From Nocardia brasiliensis NBRC 14402 (GTDB lineage: Bacteria > Actinomycetota > Actinomycetes > Mycobacteriales > Mycobacteriaceae): DNA of 64,000 bases. The stretch covers positions 124,001-188,000 of the forward strand of contig NZ_BAFT02000060.1 in NCBI RefSeq assembly GCF_000308475.2, given 5' to 3'. The stretch's first letter is position 1. Every line of letters begins with the position of its first letter. A program made the position numbers and the translations under genes. The notes beneath the pieces were generated by a model. That model made no database searches, had not been told where the DNA came from, and saw only the letters and a program-made list of their open reading frames with translations. Below, piece by piece: positions 17,249 through 26,242 of the stretch.

Positions 17249-17926
17249 GTGGCAAGCAGGCGACAACCCATAGATCGGTCCCGCCGCCGCGGGAAACCGC
17301 TGACCGACTTCGCCTTTCAGGAATGGAAGGTGCCGACGCTGCCGACGCCGTGGGAGCTGACCCCGGTCACGCCGGACACCACCGCGGAGATCGACCAGGT
17401 GGTCGAGTGGATGGCCCGACCGCACGTGCAATTCGCCATGCACAAGGACTGGGATCGGGACGGCTGGCAGGCCGAGATCGAATTCCAGTTCTCCGACAAC
17501 AAGACTCGGCCGTTCCTCGTCGGACAGAACGGACAGCGCGGCGGCTACGTCGAGCTCTACCGGGCGGCGCTGGACGTGGTCGCCGACTATTACGACACGC
17601 CGGAACTCGATATGGGTATGCACGGATGCATCGGTGAGCCGGACTATTTCGGGTACGCGCTGCCGTTCTGGGTCGCGCTCATCGCCGGTGTCTTCGAGAC
17701 CTATCCGGAGTGCACGGGGGTGATCTCCGATCCGTCCGCCGCCAACCAGCTGGTGCGTGCACTGGACCGCAGCGTCTGCAAAGTGGTGGACGGTCACGAA
17801 CTCGGCGAGGTGGACCTACCGCACAAGCAAGCGGCGCTGTTCCGCTTCGAACGCGAAAACTTCTATGCCGCAATGCAACGACAAGGGGGTGTCGACGTTG
17901 TCCTCCGTGAGCTCGGTGGTCACTGA
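17249..17926 (+). CDS. GNAT acyltransferase of the siderophore IucB/AlcB type
   Basis: 225 residues. The core matches the siderophore-biosynthesis acyltransferase domain: 'PFLVGQNGQRGGYVELYRA', then 'DMGMHGCIGEPDYFGYALP' and 'GVISDPSAANQLVRAL'. IucB/AlcB relatives transfer acetyl, succinyl or longer acyl groups from CoA to an N-hydroxy-amine. No siderophore synthetase, lysine/ornithine N-hydroxylase or iron transporter is nearby, so the acceptor is probably an amine or hydroxylamine made in this operon, for example one freed by the ureohydrolase (inference). The GTG at 17249 lies behind GAGGGG, and the 3' end overlaps the P450 gene by 38 bases. Confidence 0.85.
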   Translation: MASRRQPIDRSRRRGKPLTDFAFQEWKVPTLPTPWELTPVTPDTTAEIDQVVEWMARPHVQFAMHKDWDRDGWQAEIEFQFSDNKTRPFLVGQNGQRGGYVELYRAALDVVADYYDTPELDMGMHGCIGEPDYFGYALPFWVALIAGVFETYPECTGVISDPSAANQLVRALDRSVCKVVDGHELGEVDLPHKQAALFRFERENFYAAMQRQGGVDVVLRELGGH

Positions 17927-19199
17927 TCCGATTCGCTGGTTCCTGCTGCACGGCCCACTGCGGTTGCTGCCCGATTCGATGCTCGGCGACGGCAACGACG
18001 TGGGCCGGCTCTTCCTGCGCCCGCCGGAGAAGGGCGATCCGTATCGGGCGATCCTCACCAAGATCGGCGCGAACGCCGGCGTGCACGACAGCGCCGCGGG
18101 CCTGGTGGTCACCGGATACGAAGAGAGCGAGGAGATCCTGCGCAGCAACGACTGGTCCGCCGACCAGCCGGTGGCGATACCGCCCGCCGCGGGACTCTAC
18201 CGCTGGCTGACCCGGCGTTCCGTGCCGATCGCGCTCGACGCTCCCGCCCTCGTTTTCATGGACCCGCCCGAGCACACCCGGTTGCGCAAACTGGTGTTCC
18301 CGATGTTCACCCATCGCGCCGTGACGGCATCCATCGACGTGATCACCGGTCACACCGCAGCCGTGCTCGCCGAGCTCGCGGGCCGCGAACAGATCGACCT
18401 GGTAGCGGATTTCGCCCGCAAGATCCCGATCCGGGTGATCTCGGATTTCCTGGGCATTCCGGACCTGGGCGCGGACATGCTCGACGCGCTGGGCGGGCAC
18501 GGAGCCAAACTGCTCGATGTCGGGATCACCTATCCGGATTACCGGCGCGGTATGACGGTGGCCCGCAAGTTCACCGACTTCGTGCTCGATTGCCGCACCG
18601 ACCCCGACCAGCTCCGCGACGGGTTCCTCAAGGACTGCGTGCACATGCACCGCGCCGGCGAGCTGACTTTTCCAGAGTTGTTGACCCTGGTGGGTTTCGT
18701 GTTCGCGGCGGGCTTCGAGACCACGGTCAGCTTCATCGCCAATTCCATTGTCACCGTGCTCGAACACGGTCTCGGCGACGAGGTGCTCGACGACGGCCGT
18801 CTGACCGACCCCTGGTTCGAGGAGCTGTTGCGCTACGACTCCCCCATCCAGCTGACGCACCGCACCGCACGGGTGGAAACCAAGGTCGGCGACCGGGTCG
18901 TCGCACCCGGCACCGGCGCGCTGATCTGGGTCGGCGCGGTCAATTACGACACCCGCGCCTACCCGAACCCGGGCCGGCTCGACGTCGGCAATGTGGCGGC
19001 GCGCACCAGCATGAGCTTCTCCACCGGCGTACATCGTTGTCTCGGCGCATCTTTGGCGAAGGTGCAGGGACAGGTGGCGGTCGGCAGTTTCCTCGCCGCC
19101 TATCCCGAGGCCCGGTTGCTGCCGGGCCGTCAATGGCGGGATTCTGTGGTACTGCACGGACATATCCGCGTTCCACTGGCGTTGACCGCCGGGCGCTGA
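17889..19199 (+). CDS. Cytochrome P450 (first)
   Basis: About 436 residues of bacterial class I P450. The I-helix oxygen-binding motif is AAGFETT, the ExxR motif is EELLR, and the heme-binding loop 'FSTGVHRCLG' puts the cysteine thiolate at about residue 384. 'MDPPEHTRLRKL' is the usual B/C-region signature. No dedicated ferredoxin is visible. The GTG at 17889 follows AAGGGG directly; TTG 17898 or GTG 17907 would give better spacing. It overlaps the acyltransferase gene, so it belongs to the same transcript. Substrate unknown; hydroxylation of the lipid or the arginine-derived part are both possible. Confidence 0.93.
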   Translation: MSTLSSVSSVVTDPIRWFLLHGPLRLLPDSMLGDGNDVGRLFLRPPEKGDPYRAILTKIGANAGVHDSAAGLVVTGYEESEEILRSNDWSADQPVAIPPAAGLYRWLTRRSVPIALDAPALVFMDPPEHTRLRKLVFPMFTHRAVTASIDVITGHTAAVLAELAGREQIDLVADFARKIPIRVISDFLGIPDLGADMLDALGGHGAKLLDVGITYPDYRRGMTVARKFTDFVLDCRTDPDQLRDGFLKDCVHMHRAGELTFPELLTLVGFVFAAGFETTVSFIANSIVTVLEHGLGDEVLDDGRLTDPWFEELLRYDSPIQLTHRTARVETKVGDRVVAPGTGALIWVGAVNYDTRAYPNPGRLDVGNVAARTSMSFSTGVHRCLGASLAKVQGQVAVGSFLAAYPEARLLPGRQWRDSVVLHGHIRVPLALTAGR

Positions 19200-20152
19200 T
19201 GCGGCCCGTCACGGTGGATCGGTCGACGCTCTACTGCCTGGGCGCGTCGACCGATCCCGCCACGATCGCGGACCCGCTGCGCGACGCGCAGGTGCGCGTC
19301 GAACCGGTGCCGCCCGGAACTCCGCTCTCCCGCACCATGGTCGCGCTCGCGGCCCACGACCTCACCGCCGCGGAGCTGGCCGAAACCGCCGCCGCGACAA
19401 AGGATTGCTGGGTACACCTGGTCTCCTCCGCGCCCACCTACCCGCACGTTCCGGCGCTCGCGCGCGACAATCTGGTGACGCGCAGCGCCCGAGCGTATGC
19501 GCCCGCCCTCACCGAATATGTGGTCACCCAGCAGGTATTGCACTGCACCACAACTGTTTTCGAGGACATGCCCAAGCCGTTCCACCGGCGCGCGGCGCTC
19601 GTGGTGGGATACGGCGCATTCGGGCGCACCGTCGCGCAGACTTTGGCCGGACTCGGTGCCGCGGTGACGGTGGTCCGTCCACGATCCGGTGCCGCACAGT
19701 CGCTCGGCACCGCGGCGGCCGTGCCGATCGACCGGTTGCCGGGCCGCTTCGCGCACCTGATGGTCGTTGCGCTGCCCGGACTTCCCGAACTGGTCGACTA
19801 CATCGGTGACACCCTGTTCGGCTTGCTGCGCCACGACGGGCATCTGGTCAATCCCGCGCGCTCCGCGCCCGTCGACGCAGGCGCGCTGCTGCGCTGGCTG
19901 GCGGCCGGCACCGGACGGCTCACCAGCGACGTCGAGACCGACGAGCGCACCGAGCTGTTGCGGCCGTGGATAGATAAGGGCCGCGTCACGCTGACACCGC
20001 ATATCGCGTGGCGGCCCTGGGACGGCGATCCGCTGTATCACCGGGACTGGGCCGCGATCTTCGCCACGGGAACCCGCGATCGATCGACAATGGGCGAGCG
20101 GTCGCTATGCCTGGACCCGGACAAGATCGCCACGGACTTTCTCGTCCCCTGA
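19199..20152 (+). CDS. D-2-hydroxyacid dehydrogenase-like oxidoreductase
   Basis: 317 residues. The NAD-binding motif 'VVGYGAFGRTVAQTL' is central, and the catalytic triad of the family can be placed: Arg in 'NPARSAPVD', Glu in 'DVETDE', His in 'TPHIAW'. The N-terminal substrate domain is short and divergent. It probably reduces a 2-keto acid to a 2-hydroxy acid. Together with a keto-acid C-methyltransferase, an Ind4-type arginine oxidase and an ATP-grasp ligase in the same operon, it recalls the enzyme set of indolmycin biosynthesis (established pathway; the parallel is inference). The ATG overlaps the P450 stop (ATGA-type). Confidence 0.8.
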   Translation: MRPVTVDRSTLYCLGASTDPATIADPLRDAQVRVEPVPPGTPLSRTMVALAAHDLTAAELAETAAATKDCWVHLVSSAPTYPHVPALARDNLVTRSARAYAPALTEYVVTQQVLHCTTTVFEDMPKPFHRRAALVVGYGAFGRTVAQTLAGLGAAVTVVRPRSGAAQSLGTAAAVPIDRLPGRFAHLMVVALPGLPELVDYIGDTLFGLLRHDGHLVNPARSAPVDAGALLRWLAAGTGRLTSDVETDERTELLRPWIDKGRVTLTPHIAWRPWDGDPLYHRDWAAIFATGTRDRSTMGERSLCLDPDKIATDFLVP

Positions 20153-20173
20153 CCACCCGCCATTGGAGGCCCG

Positions 20174-21370
20174 ATGCCGTTCTGGTTGATAGCGATCACC
20201 TTCGCCGTATTCGTCTTCTACACCGATGACTACATGATCGCCGGTGTGCTACCCGAGCTGGCCGCCGATCTCGGCATCTCGGAATCCGCGGCGGGACAGC
20301 TCGTTTCGATCTATTCGCTGGTACTGGTGATCGGTGCGCCGCTGATCGCGTTCGCCTCGGCCCGGCGCAGCCGCTTCGGTGTCTTCGTCGCCGCCGCGGC
20401 CGTGTTCGTCATCGCGAATCTGCTGGCCGCGCTGGTCGATTCGTTCTGGCAGCTGATGCTGCTGCGGGTGCTCGCCGCGGCTGCGGCCGCCGCCTGCCTG
20501 CCCGCGATGTTCGCCCTTGCGCCCATGCTGGCGCCGCCGGAGAAGCGCAGCTCCTACATCGGCATCGTGTCCACCGGCATCGTCGGCGCGCTGGCGGTCG
20601 GCGTACCCTTCGGCACGCTGTGCGCCAGCGTGTTCGGCTGGCGCGGCAATTTCGTCGTCTTCGCCGGGTTGAGCGTGCTGTCGACGGCGCTGCTGTTCGG
20701 GGTCCGCGCGCAGCTCGACAAACCGGGCGAATTGGCCTCGGCGCGAACACATCTGCAGGCACTGTCCAGTCGGCCGGTGGTCACCGTGCTCCTGGGCAAC
20801 ACCATTCTGCTCGGCGGCGCGCTGATGATGTTCACCTATTTCGGCCCGTTCGCCGCCGACTTCTCGAATTCATCGCTGCGCCAACGCGGTCTGCTGTTCG
20901 CGGTGGCCGGTGTCGCGGGCCTGCTCGGTTCGGTCGCGGGCGGCATCTACGTGGACAAGAAGGGGCCCTCCGCTGCGCTGCGGATCGGGTTCGGACTGTT
21001 CCTCGGCACCATGGTCGTGTTCTCCGTGCTCACCGCGTTCGCCCCCATCCCGCTGCCGGTGCTCGTGCTGCTGACGCTGGTGTGGTCGCTGTCGCTCTAC
21101 TGGAACGCACCGGCCATGCAGACCATGCTGCTCGATTCCGCGCCCGATTCGGCGACCCAGGTGCTGGCGCTCAATTCGTCGTCGACCTACCTGGGTGTCA
21201 CCCTCGGCAGCATCGCCGGCGGCGTCACCCTCTCGTTGTTCAGTCCCTTCGCCCTGCCGATCGCCGCCGCGGCGCTCAGCGCGGTCGCCTTCGTCGTCAT
21301 CGAGGGTTACGCGCGGCGCGCGGGCGCGACGGGGCGGCCTCAGCCCGACTCGGCGGAAAGGACCACCTGA
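20174..21370 (+). CDS. MFS drug/product exporter
   Basis: 398-residue major facilitator of the DHA1/AraJ type with about twelve hydrophobic segments. The first starts at residue 2, and 'YTDDYMIAGVLPELAADLGISESAAGQLVSIY' is typical of the family's TM1-loop-TM2 region. The ATG follows a clear GGAGG (20165-20169). Inside a biosynthetic operon the likely role is export of, and self-protection from, the product. Confidence 0.92.
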   Translation: MPFWLIAITFAVFVFYTDDYMIAGVLPELAADLGISESAAGQLVSIYSLVLVIGAPLIAFASARRSRFGVFVAAAAVFVIANLLAALVDSFWQLMLLRVLAAAAAAACLPAMFALAPMLAPPEKRSSYIGIVSTGIVGALAVGVPFGTLCASVFGWRGNFVVFAGLSVLSTALLFGVRAQLDKPGELASARTHLQALSSRPVVTVLLGNTILLGGALMMFTYFGPFAADFSNSSLRQRGLLFAVAGVAGLLGSVAGGIYVDKKGPSAALRIGFGLFLGTMVVFSVLTAFAPIPLPVLVLLTLVWSLSLYWNAPAMQTMLLDSAPDSATQVLALNSSSTYLGVTLGSIAGGVTLSLFSPFALPIAAAALSAVAFVVIEGYARRAGATGRPQPDSAERTT

Positions 21371-22686
21371 TGACCGGCGCGTACCCACCGGCACCACGAC
21401 TACCGCGACTACTCCAGACGGTGTTGCACACCAAGCGGCACGCCCAGTTCCTCGGCGCGCAGGCGCGCCGCTTCGGCGATGTCTTCACCGTGCGGCTACT
21501 GCCGCCCTATCCGGACCGCATCGTGGTGTTCTCCCGGGCCGACCACATCAAGGAGATCTTCGCCGCCGCACCGGCGGATCTCCATGCGGGCGAGGCGTAT
21601 CGGGAGCTCGCGATGATCATGGGCGAGCATTCGGTGCTGCTGACCGACGGCCGCGAACACGCCCGCGCCCGCCGATTGCTGATGCCCGCGTTCACCGGTG
21701 CGGCCCTCAACGGCTACCGCGCCCTGGTCGAGGACATCACCAAAACCCAGGTGGAACGGTGGACCGCCGGGAGCACCGAACACCTGCTCGCACGCATGGA
21801 AGACCTGACGCTGGACGTGATCACCCAGGTGGTCTTCGGCGTCGCCGACGAGCGCCGCCGGGCCGAGCTGACACCGCAGCTGCGCCGGGTCACCGCGGTC
21901 AGCCCCGTCGTGCTGCTCGGCTGGAAATGGCCGTGGCTGCGGCGTTTCGGGCCGTGGCGCCGCTTCGCCGAGACGCTCGCCGCCATCGACGACCTGCTCT
22001 ACGCCGAGATCGCCCGCCGCAGAAGCCAACCCGACGTCGACCACTACGCCGACGTGCTGTCCCGGCTGCTCGCGGTGGGTTCCGGGGACGATCCCGCCAC
22101 CGAACCGCTCAGCGACGCGGAGCTGCGCGACCAGCTCGTCACGCTGCTGCTCGCCGGACACGAGACCACCGCGTCCGCACTGTCCTGGGCCTTTCACGAA
22201 TTGGCCGCCGCGCCCGCGGTGCAGGACCGGGCGCGTCAGGCGAGCCGCGACGGCGACGACAAATATCTCGAAGCGGTGATGAAAGAGGCGCTGCGCCACC
22301 GCATGGTGATCGGCCGGGTACAACGCCAGCTCACCCGCGACCTGACCATCGGCGGGGTCGCCCTGCCGCGCGGCACCAGAGTGTCGACCTCGATCGTCCT
22401 GGCGCACCAGAACCCGGCCAACCACCCTGAGCCGCAACACTTCCGGCCGGAGCGCTTCCTCGACGGCGACGTCACCCCGCAAACCTGGCTACCCTTCGGC
22501 GGCGGCGTACGCCGCTGCCTCGGAGCAGGTTTCGCCCTGATGGAAGGTGCGGTAGTCCTCCGCACCGTCCTCACCCGCTACCACCTGACCCTCCCCGGCC
22601 CCCCAGAACCCGGCCGCGTCCGCAACATCACCAACGTCCCCGCCCACGGCGCCCGCCTCGTAGTGACCGCACTCGCCGACCGCTAG
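21370..22686 (+). CDS. Cytochrome P450 (second)
   Basis: 438-residue P450 of the longer, fatty-acid/terpene-hydroxylase-like bacterial type. Motifs are LLAGHETTA (I-helix), 'VMKEALRHR' (ExxR), 'HFRPERFL' and 'FGGGVRRCLGAG' with the heme cysteine at about residue 383. The sequence 'LADRLHAGEAYRELAMIMGEHSVLL' style N-terminal half differs from the first P450, so the two are not recent duplicates. The ATG overlaps the MFS stop. It is the last gene of the ten-gene operon; a strong hairpin follows at 22715. Confidence 0.93.
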   Translation: MTGAYPPAPRLPRLLQTVLHTKRHAQFLGAQARRFGDVFTVRLLPPYPDRIVVFSRADHIKEIFAAAPADLHAGEAYRELAMIMGEHSVLLTDGREHARARRLLMPAFTGAALNGYRALVEDITKTQVERWTAGSTEHLLARMEDLTLDVITQVVFGVADERRRAELTPQLRRVTAVSPVVLLGWKWPWLRRFGPWRRFAETLAAIDDLLYAEIARRRSQPDVDHYADVLSRLLAVGSGDDPATEPLSDAELRDQLVTLLLAGHETTASALSWAFHELAAAPAVQDRARQASRDGDDKYLEAVMKEALRHRMVIGRVQRQLTRDLTIGGVALPRGTRVSTSIVLAHQNPANHPEPQHFRPERFLDGDVTPQTWLPFGGGVRRCLGAGFALMEGAVVLRTVLTRYHLTLPGPPEPGRVRNITNVPAHGARLVVTALADR

Positions 22687-22714
22687 CAGCCGCCTCGCGC
22701 GCACATTTCAGCGC

Positions 22715-22750
22715 CCCGCGCGCGTGTCAGCCGAATGACACGCGCGCGGG
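22715..22750. terminator. 15-bp stem hairpin between convergent genes
   Basis: A perfect 15-base-pair G/C-rich stem (22715-22729 with 22736-22750) closes a six-base loop, GCCGAA. It lies between the end of the plus-strand operon (22686) and the end of the leftward M61 peptidase gene (22784), so it can end transcription from both sides. No U-run follows, as is common for high-GC actinobacterial terminators. Confidence 0.85.
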
Positions 22751-22783
22751 ACGCCAACAGGTGCGCGGCAGGTAACCGCCGCG

Positions 22784-24691
22784 TCAGTTGCGGGCGGCGA
22801 GGATTTGGGTGAGGTAGTCCGGGGTGCCTTCGATGCGTTGCAGGTGGGGGTAGCGCAGGCCGTCGTGATAGTTCAGTTCGATGGTCCGGGTTTGGTCGAA
22901 GTCCTTCACCTGCAAGCGGATCGGAGCCGGGTTCGTCTTGGCCGCCTCGATCGCGGCCTCCATCGTGGCTTGGGAATACGGGGCGTCGTTGACCGAAACC
23001 ACCGTCATCCCGGTGCCGACTTTCGCCTTGAACGCGGGTCCGTCCCAGCGCACATCGGTGACCTTGCCCGCGCCGGACACGTTGAGACCGATCGAGTAGG
23101 TGTAGTTGACAGCGCCCTCGGCCGTTTTCATCTGCGCCGTGAGCAGGGCACCCGGATTGTTGTCGTAGACCAACTTCCAGCCCGTCTTCTCGACGCTCGA
23201 GGCGAACGGTTCTTTTCCGTCGAGGCGATCGCGCAGGTACTTCGCCCAATCGTCGGCGACCACGCCGTTCAGCGTCGAGACGACGTCGTCGAAATCGTAG
23301 GTGTTCTGGGACTCCCATTTGTTTTCGTCGACACCGAAGAACGCGCGAGCGAAATCGTCGAGCGACTTCGTGTTCCCGGACAGTTCGCGGATCCGCGCGT
23401 CCACGCCCAGCCACACCAGTTGCCCACCCTGGTAGTAATCCTCACTGAGCTGCCACGACCGATACGGCTTCGTACGCCGCTGCGCGATGATGGGATCGTT
23501 GGTGGTGTCCTGCACACTGCGCCAGGAAAGTCCGGGCCGGTTATCGGTGTACGTGGCGACTACCGAGGCCAACGCGTCACGCGAGACTTCCGCGGGCCGC
23601 AAACCGGACCGGCCGGTGAGCACGTTGCCCCAATACTGGGTCTGTCCCTCGTAGACCCACAACAAACTGTCTTGCATCGGGACGTTGTAGTTGGGTGTCC
23701 ACAGGTCCGCCGGGCGACGGAACTTGCCGTTCCAGGAATGGGTGTACTCGTGTCCGAGCAGATCGGCGCTGCCGACCGCGGGATTCCACCCGGTGAAATA
23801 GTCGGTGGGTTGGCCGTTTTCGCTGGACCGCTGGTGTTCCAATCCGTTGGAGCTGAGCTGATCCGACAACGACAGCAGGAAGTCGTAGTGGTCGTAGTGT
23901 TGCGAGCCGTACAGTTTCACGGCCTGCTGCACCAGCGCCTTGTGCAGCTCGATGTGCTCGGGCTTGGCTTCGAGCTGCTCCGGCGCGTCCGCGAATACCT
24001 GCAGCCGCACCGGGGGTTTCGCGCCGGGCGCCAGGTCGAACTCCTTGTGATAGCGCCCCGCGTACACCGGCGAATCGACGAGGATGTCCAACGGAACAGT
24101 CTTGTAGTTCACCGTGTCGCCGTCCTTGCCGGCCACATCCAGCGCGGTTCCGGCTTCGAATCCCGGCGGGTAGGTGACGCTCGCGGTGAAGGGAATCTCG
24201 CCGGCGGGCGGGCCGGCCGGATAGAGAACCACCGCATTCCACTGCAGATTCAGCATATTCGGCGTCATCACCACGCGCCCCTGCGTGGAGTCGGTGGGGG
24301 TCAGGTATTGGAAGCGGGCGTCGATCGAGTCCACGCCGTCGGGCACCGCGACCTTGAATGCAAACACGTTCTTCGGATCACGCTTCCACTCCAGCTCGTT
24401 CCCGGCATTGGTGAAGGTGATGCCTCCGATCTTGTCGATCGGACCGGACGGCGAGTGGTTGCCGGGCAGCCACTGCGGAAACAGCAATTCGACCTCGCCC
24501 GACTGCACGGGGATGGTCTGTTTCACCTGAATCACGCGCTGCGGCAGATTGGTCACATCGACCGCGACCGAGATCGCTTTCTGCTTCGCCGGCGCGTCAT
24601 CGGACTTGTCGCGCAAGCCGAAGTACAGCGATCCGGCCAGGATGAGAACAACAACGACGCCGACAGCGCCGAGAATACGAACCTTCGACAA
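22784..24691 (-). CDS. M61-family metallopeptidase, membrane-anchored
   Basis: About 635 residues. One N-terminal membrane segment (roughly residues 5-25) is followed by an extracytoplasmic domain. The zinc site is HEYTH at about residue 314, with 'VYEGQTQYWG' about 35 residues downstream as the third ligand. A PDZ-like C-terminal part includes 'KVGTGMTVVSVNDAPY'. M61 (glycyl aminopeptidase) enzymes trim N-terminal residues. The start is taken as TTG 24691, five bases after GGGGAG; GTG 24697 and an upstream TTG are alternatives. It stands alone and has no evident link to the flanking clusters. Confidence 0.88.
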   Translation of the reverse strand: MSKVRILGAVGVVVVLILAGSLYFGLRDKSDDAPAKQKAISVAVDVTNLPQRVIQVKQTIPVQSGEVELLFPQWLPGNHSPSGPIDKIGGITFTNAGNELEWKRDPKNVFAFKVAVPDGVDSIDARFQYLTPTDSTQGRVVMTPNMLNLQWNAVVLYPAGPPAGEIPFTASVTYPPGFEAGTALDVAGKDGDTVNYKTVPLDILVDSPVYAGRYHKEFDLAPGAKPPVRLQVFADAPEQLEAKPEHIELHKALVQQAVKLYGSQHYDHYDFLLSLSDQLSSNGLEHQRSSENGQPTDYFTGWNPAVGSADLLGHEYTHSWNGKFRRPADLWTPNYNVPMQDSLLWVYEGQTQYWGNVLTGRSGLRPAEVSRDALASVVATYTDNRPGLSWRSVQDTTNDPIIAQRRTKPYRSWQLSEDYYQGGQLVWLGVDARIRELSGNTKSLDDFARAFFGVDENKWESQNTYDFDDVVSTLNGVVADDWAKYLRDRLDGKEPFASSVEKTGWKLVYDNNPGALLTAQMKTAEGAVNYTYSIGLNVSGAGKVTDVRWDGPAFKAKVGTGMTVVSVNDAPYSQATMEAAIEAAKTNPAPIRLQVKDFDQTRTIELNYHDGLRYPHLQRIEGTPDYLTQILAARN

Positions 24692-24863
24692 CGACACTCC
24701 CCGAGTCACACAAACGATCCTCGGCGGATGGTGTTCGTCGGCCAAGGATGGGACCTACCGATTTCACATACAGTGCGACCGCCTGCCCCATCCCCTCCTC
24801 CCACATCAACGCTTTCGAACAGGTCATCCGCCGCTGCGAACGGCCCCTAGCCGGCTGAGCTGA

Positions 24864-25862
24864 TTGTCGATCCTACGAGGGTTGCTATCACAACGTGTAA
24901 CGAGCGAGTGTGGGCTACGTCATACTGCCCCGCAGCGCGGTCGCCGGCTGGCTGCGCTGGTTTCGCCGACCGTCGGGGCGGAACTCGACCGTCCGTTTCG
25001 TCGTTTACCGGCCGTGAGACGACTTCGCGAATGGCGAACCGCGGATCGCGACCGACGTGTCGCCGCGTTGTTGGCAACCCGGGCGCTGGTAGAGATCCGT
25101 TACCTCGCGGGAGCCGCTCGGCGCCAGGAGCCAGACGCCGTACTGGCCGATGATGTCGAACGAATCCGGTTCTTGGCCAACCTATGTCACAACCTGCCTT
25201 GGGTCGCGTTGCCGTCGAAGGAGCGACCGTGGCGCAAGAACATGCCCCTGCGCAGCTACGATCAGGCGATCGCGCGGCGGCCGATGGCCTACACCTGGGA
25301 GACCGCGAGCCCGGAGGGGCGTGCGTGGATTCTGCACGAGGTCGATCAGCACTACCGCTGGACACCGCCGCCGCCGCTGCCGGCGCCCCGCGTCGAACCA
25401 CCGCACCTGTCCTGGTGGCGATGGATCGGATGGCCGGGACAGTGGCCGGTACGCCCCCCGGATGGACACCGCGCTCTGCCACGGCAAGCACGTGTCCTCA
25501 AGGCCCTCGACGCCGACGCAGTCTGCGCGCTCTACCCCGACCCGTTCCGGTCCTGGCTGCGGCATCATCTCGATCCCGAGAGCACGCACTACCTGGTGCC
25601 CGATCCATCCGACTACGACTGGCCTGACCCGAAGGCCGAGATCAGCTTCTGGTGGTGCAGAACGCTGGTACGGATGTCGGACGGCGCGCTGATCACGGAC
25701 TCCGTCCGCGTCCCGATCAAGACATTCGCCGCCCTGCCGTCGACGGTCCCGCGCCGGCGACAACGCCGGTTACTGCACCTCGCCCGAGCGGTCGAACGCG
25801 ACCTCGGACTGTGGAACCGAGACCGAGACGACGACGGCACCAAACCGTCGGCGGCAACCTGA
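24864..25862 (+). CDS. Hypothetical protein
   Basis: I do not recognise this protein. It has up to 332 residues, rich in Arg, Trp and Pro, with no membrane segment or signal peptide. A proline run 'PPPPLPAPRVEPP' near residues 168-180 separates an N-terminal half from a C-terminal half containing 'YPDPFRSWLRHHL' and 'KAEISFWWCRTLVRMSDG'. Codon use is consistent with a real gene. The start is uncertain: the longest frame begins at TTG 24864, and a GTG near 25013 would remove about 50 poorly ordered residues. No operon partner lies close by. Confidence 0.6.
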   Translation: MSILRGLLSQRVTSECGLRHTAPQRGRRLAALVSPTVGAELDRPFRRLPAVRRLREWRTADRDRRVAALLATRALVEIRYLAGAARRQEPDAVLADDVERIRFLANLCHNLPWVALPSKERPWRKNMPLRSYDQAIARRPMAYTWETASPEGRAWILHEVDQHYRWTPPPPLPAPRVEPPHLSWWRWIGWPGQWPVRPPDGHRALPRQARVLKALDADAVCALYPDPFRSWLRHHLDPESTHYLVPDPSDYDWPDPKAEISFWWCRTLVRMSDGALITDSVRVPIKTFAALPSTVPRRRQRRLLHLARAVERDLGLWNRDRDDDGTKPSAAT

Positions 25863-25960
25863 TCGAACTGCCCCGATCGGCTACGCCTGAGAGGAGGGAC
25901 AGCCGTGTTCCGGCACCGACGCTCAACGGCTGCCGCGGTCGGCGGCCTGGATCAGGTGGG

Positions 25961-26170
25961 TTATGTTGCGTTGGACGCCACTGCGTCTCGGACGACCCAC
26001 GGGACGTATCCGCGTTCGAACGCGTCCAGGGCAGTTTTGAGGACGCAGGCGTCGGTGGCGATGCCGCAGAGGATCGGCCGATTTCCGGCGGACCAGTCGG
26101 CCACCAGGCCGACGATCACGGGCACCGCCGACGCCGAGCCCTGATTCACGAAGCCGTTTATCCGACCCGG
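25961..26170 (-). pseudogene. Remnant of an isochorismatase-family cysteine hydrolase
   Basis: About 65 codons resemble the C-terminal core of isochorismatase-like hydrolases: 'ILCGIATDACVLKTALDAFERGY' contains the nucleophile cysteine, followed by 'VRDAVAS'. The N-terminal half, with the catalytic Asp and Lys, is missing, and a stop codon cuts the frame before the final helix. No ribosome site or full-length frame restores it, so it is called a decayed fragment. Confidence 0.65.
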
Positions 26171-26242
26171 GGGCTTGCCGCAAGACCTGGGTGATACCGC
26201 AGAATGGCCCGTCGTAGCCGTTTTCACCGACAAGGAGCGTCT

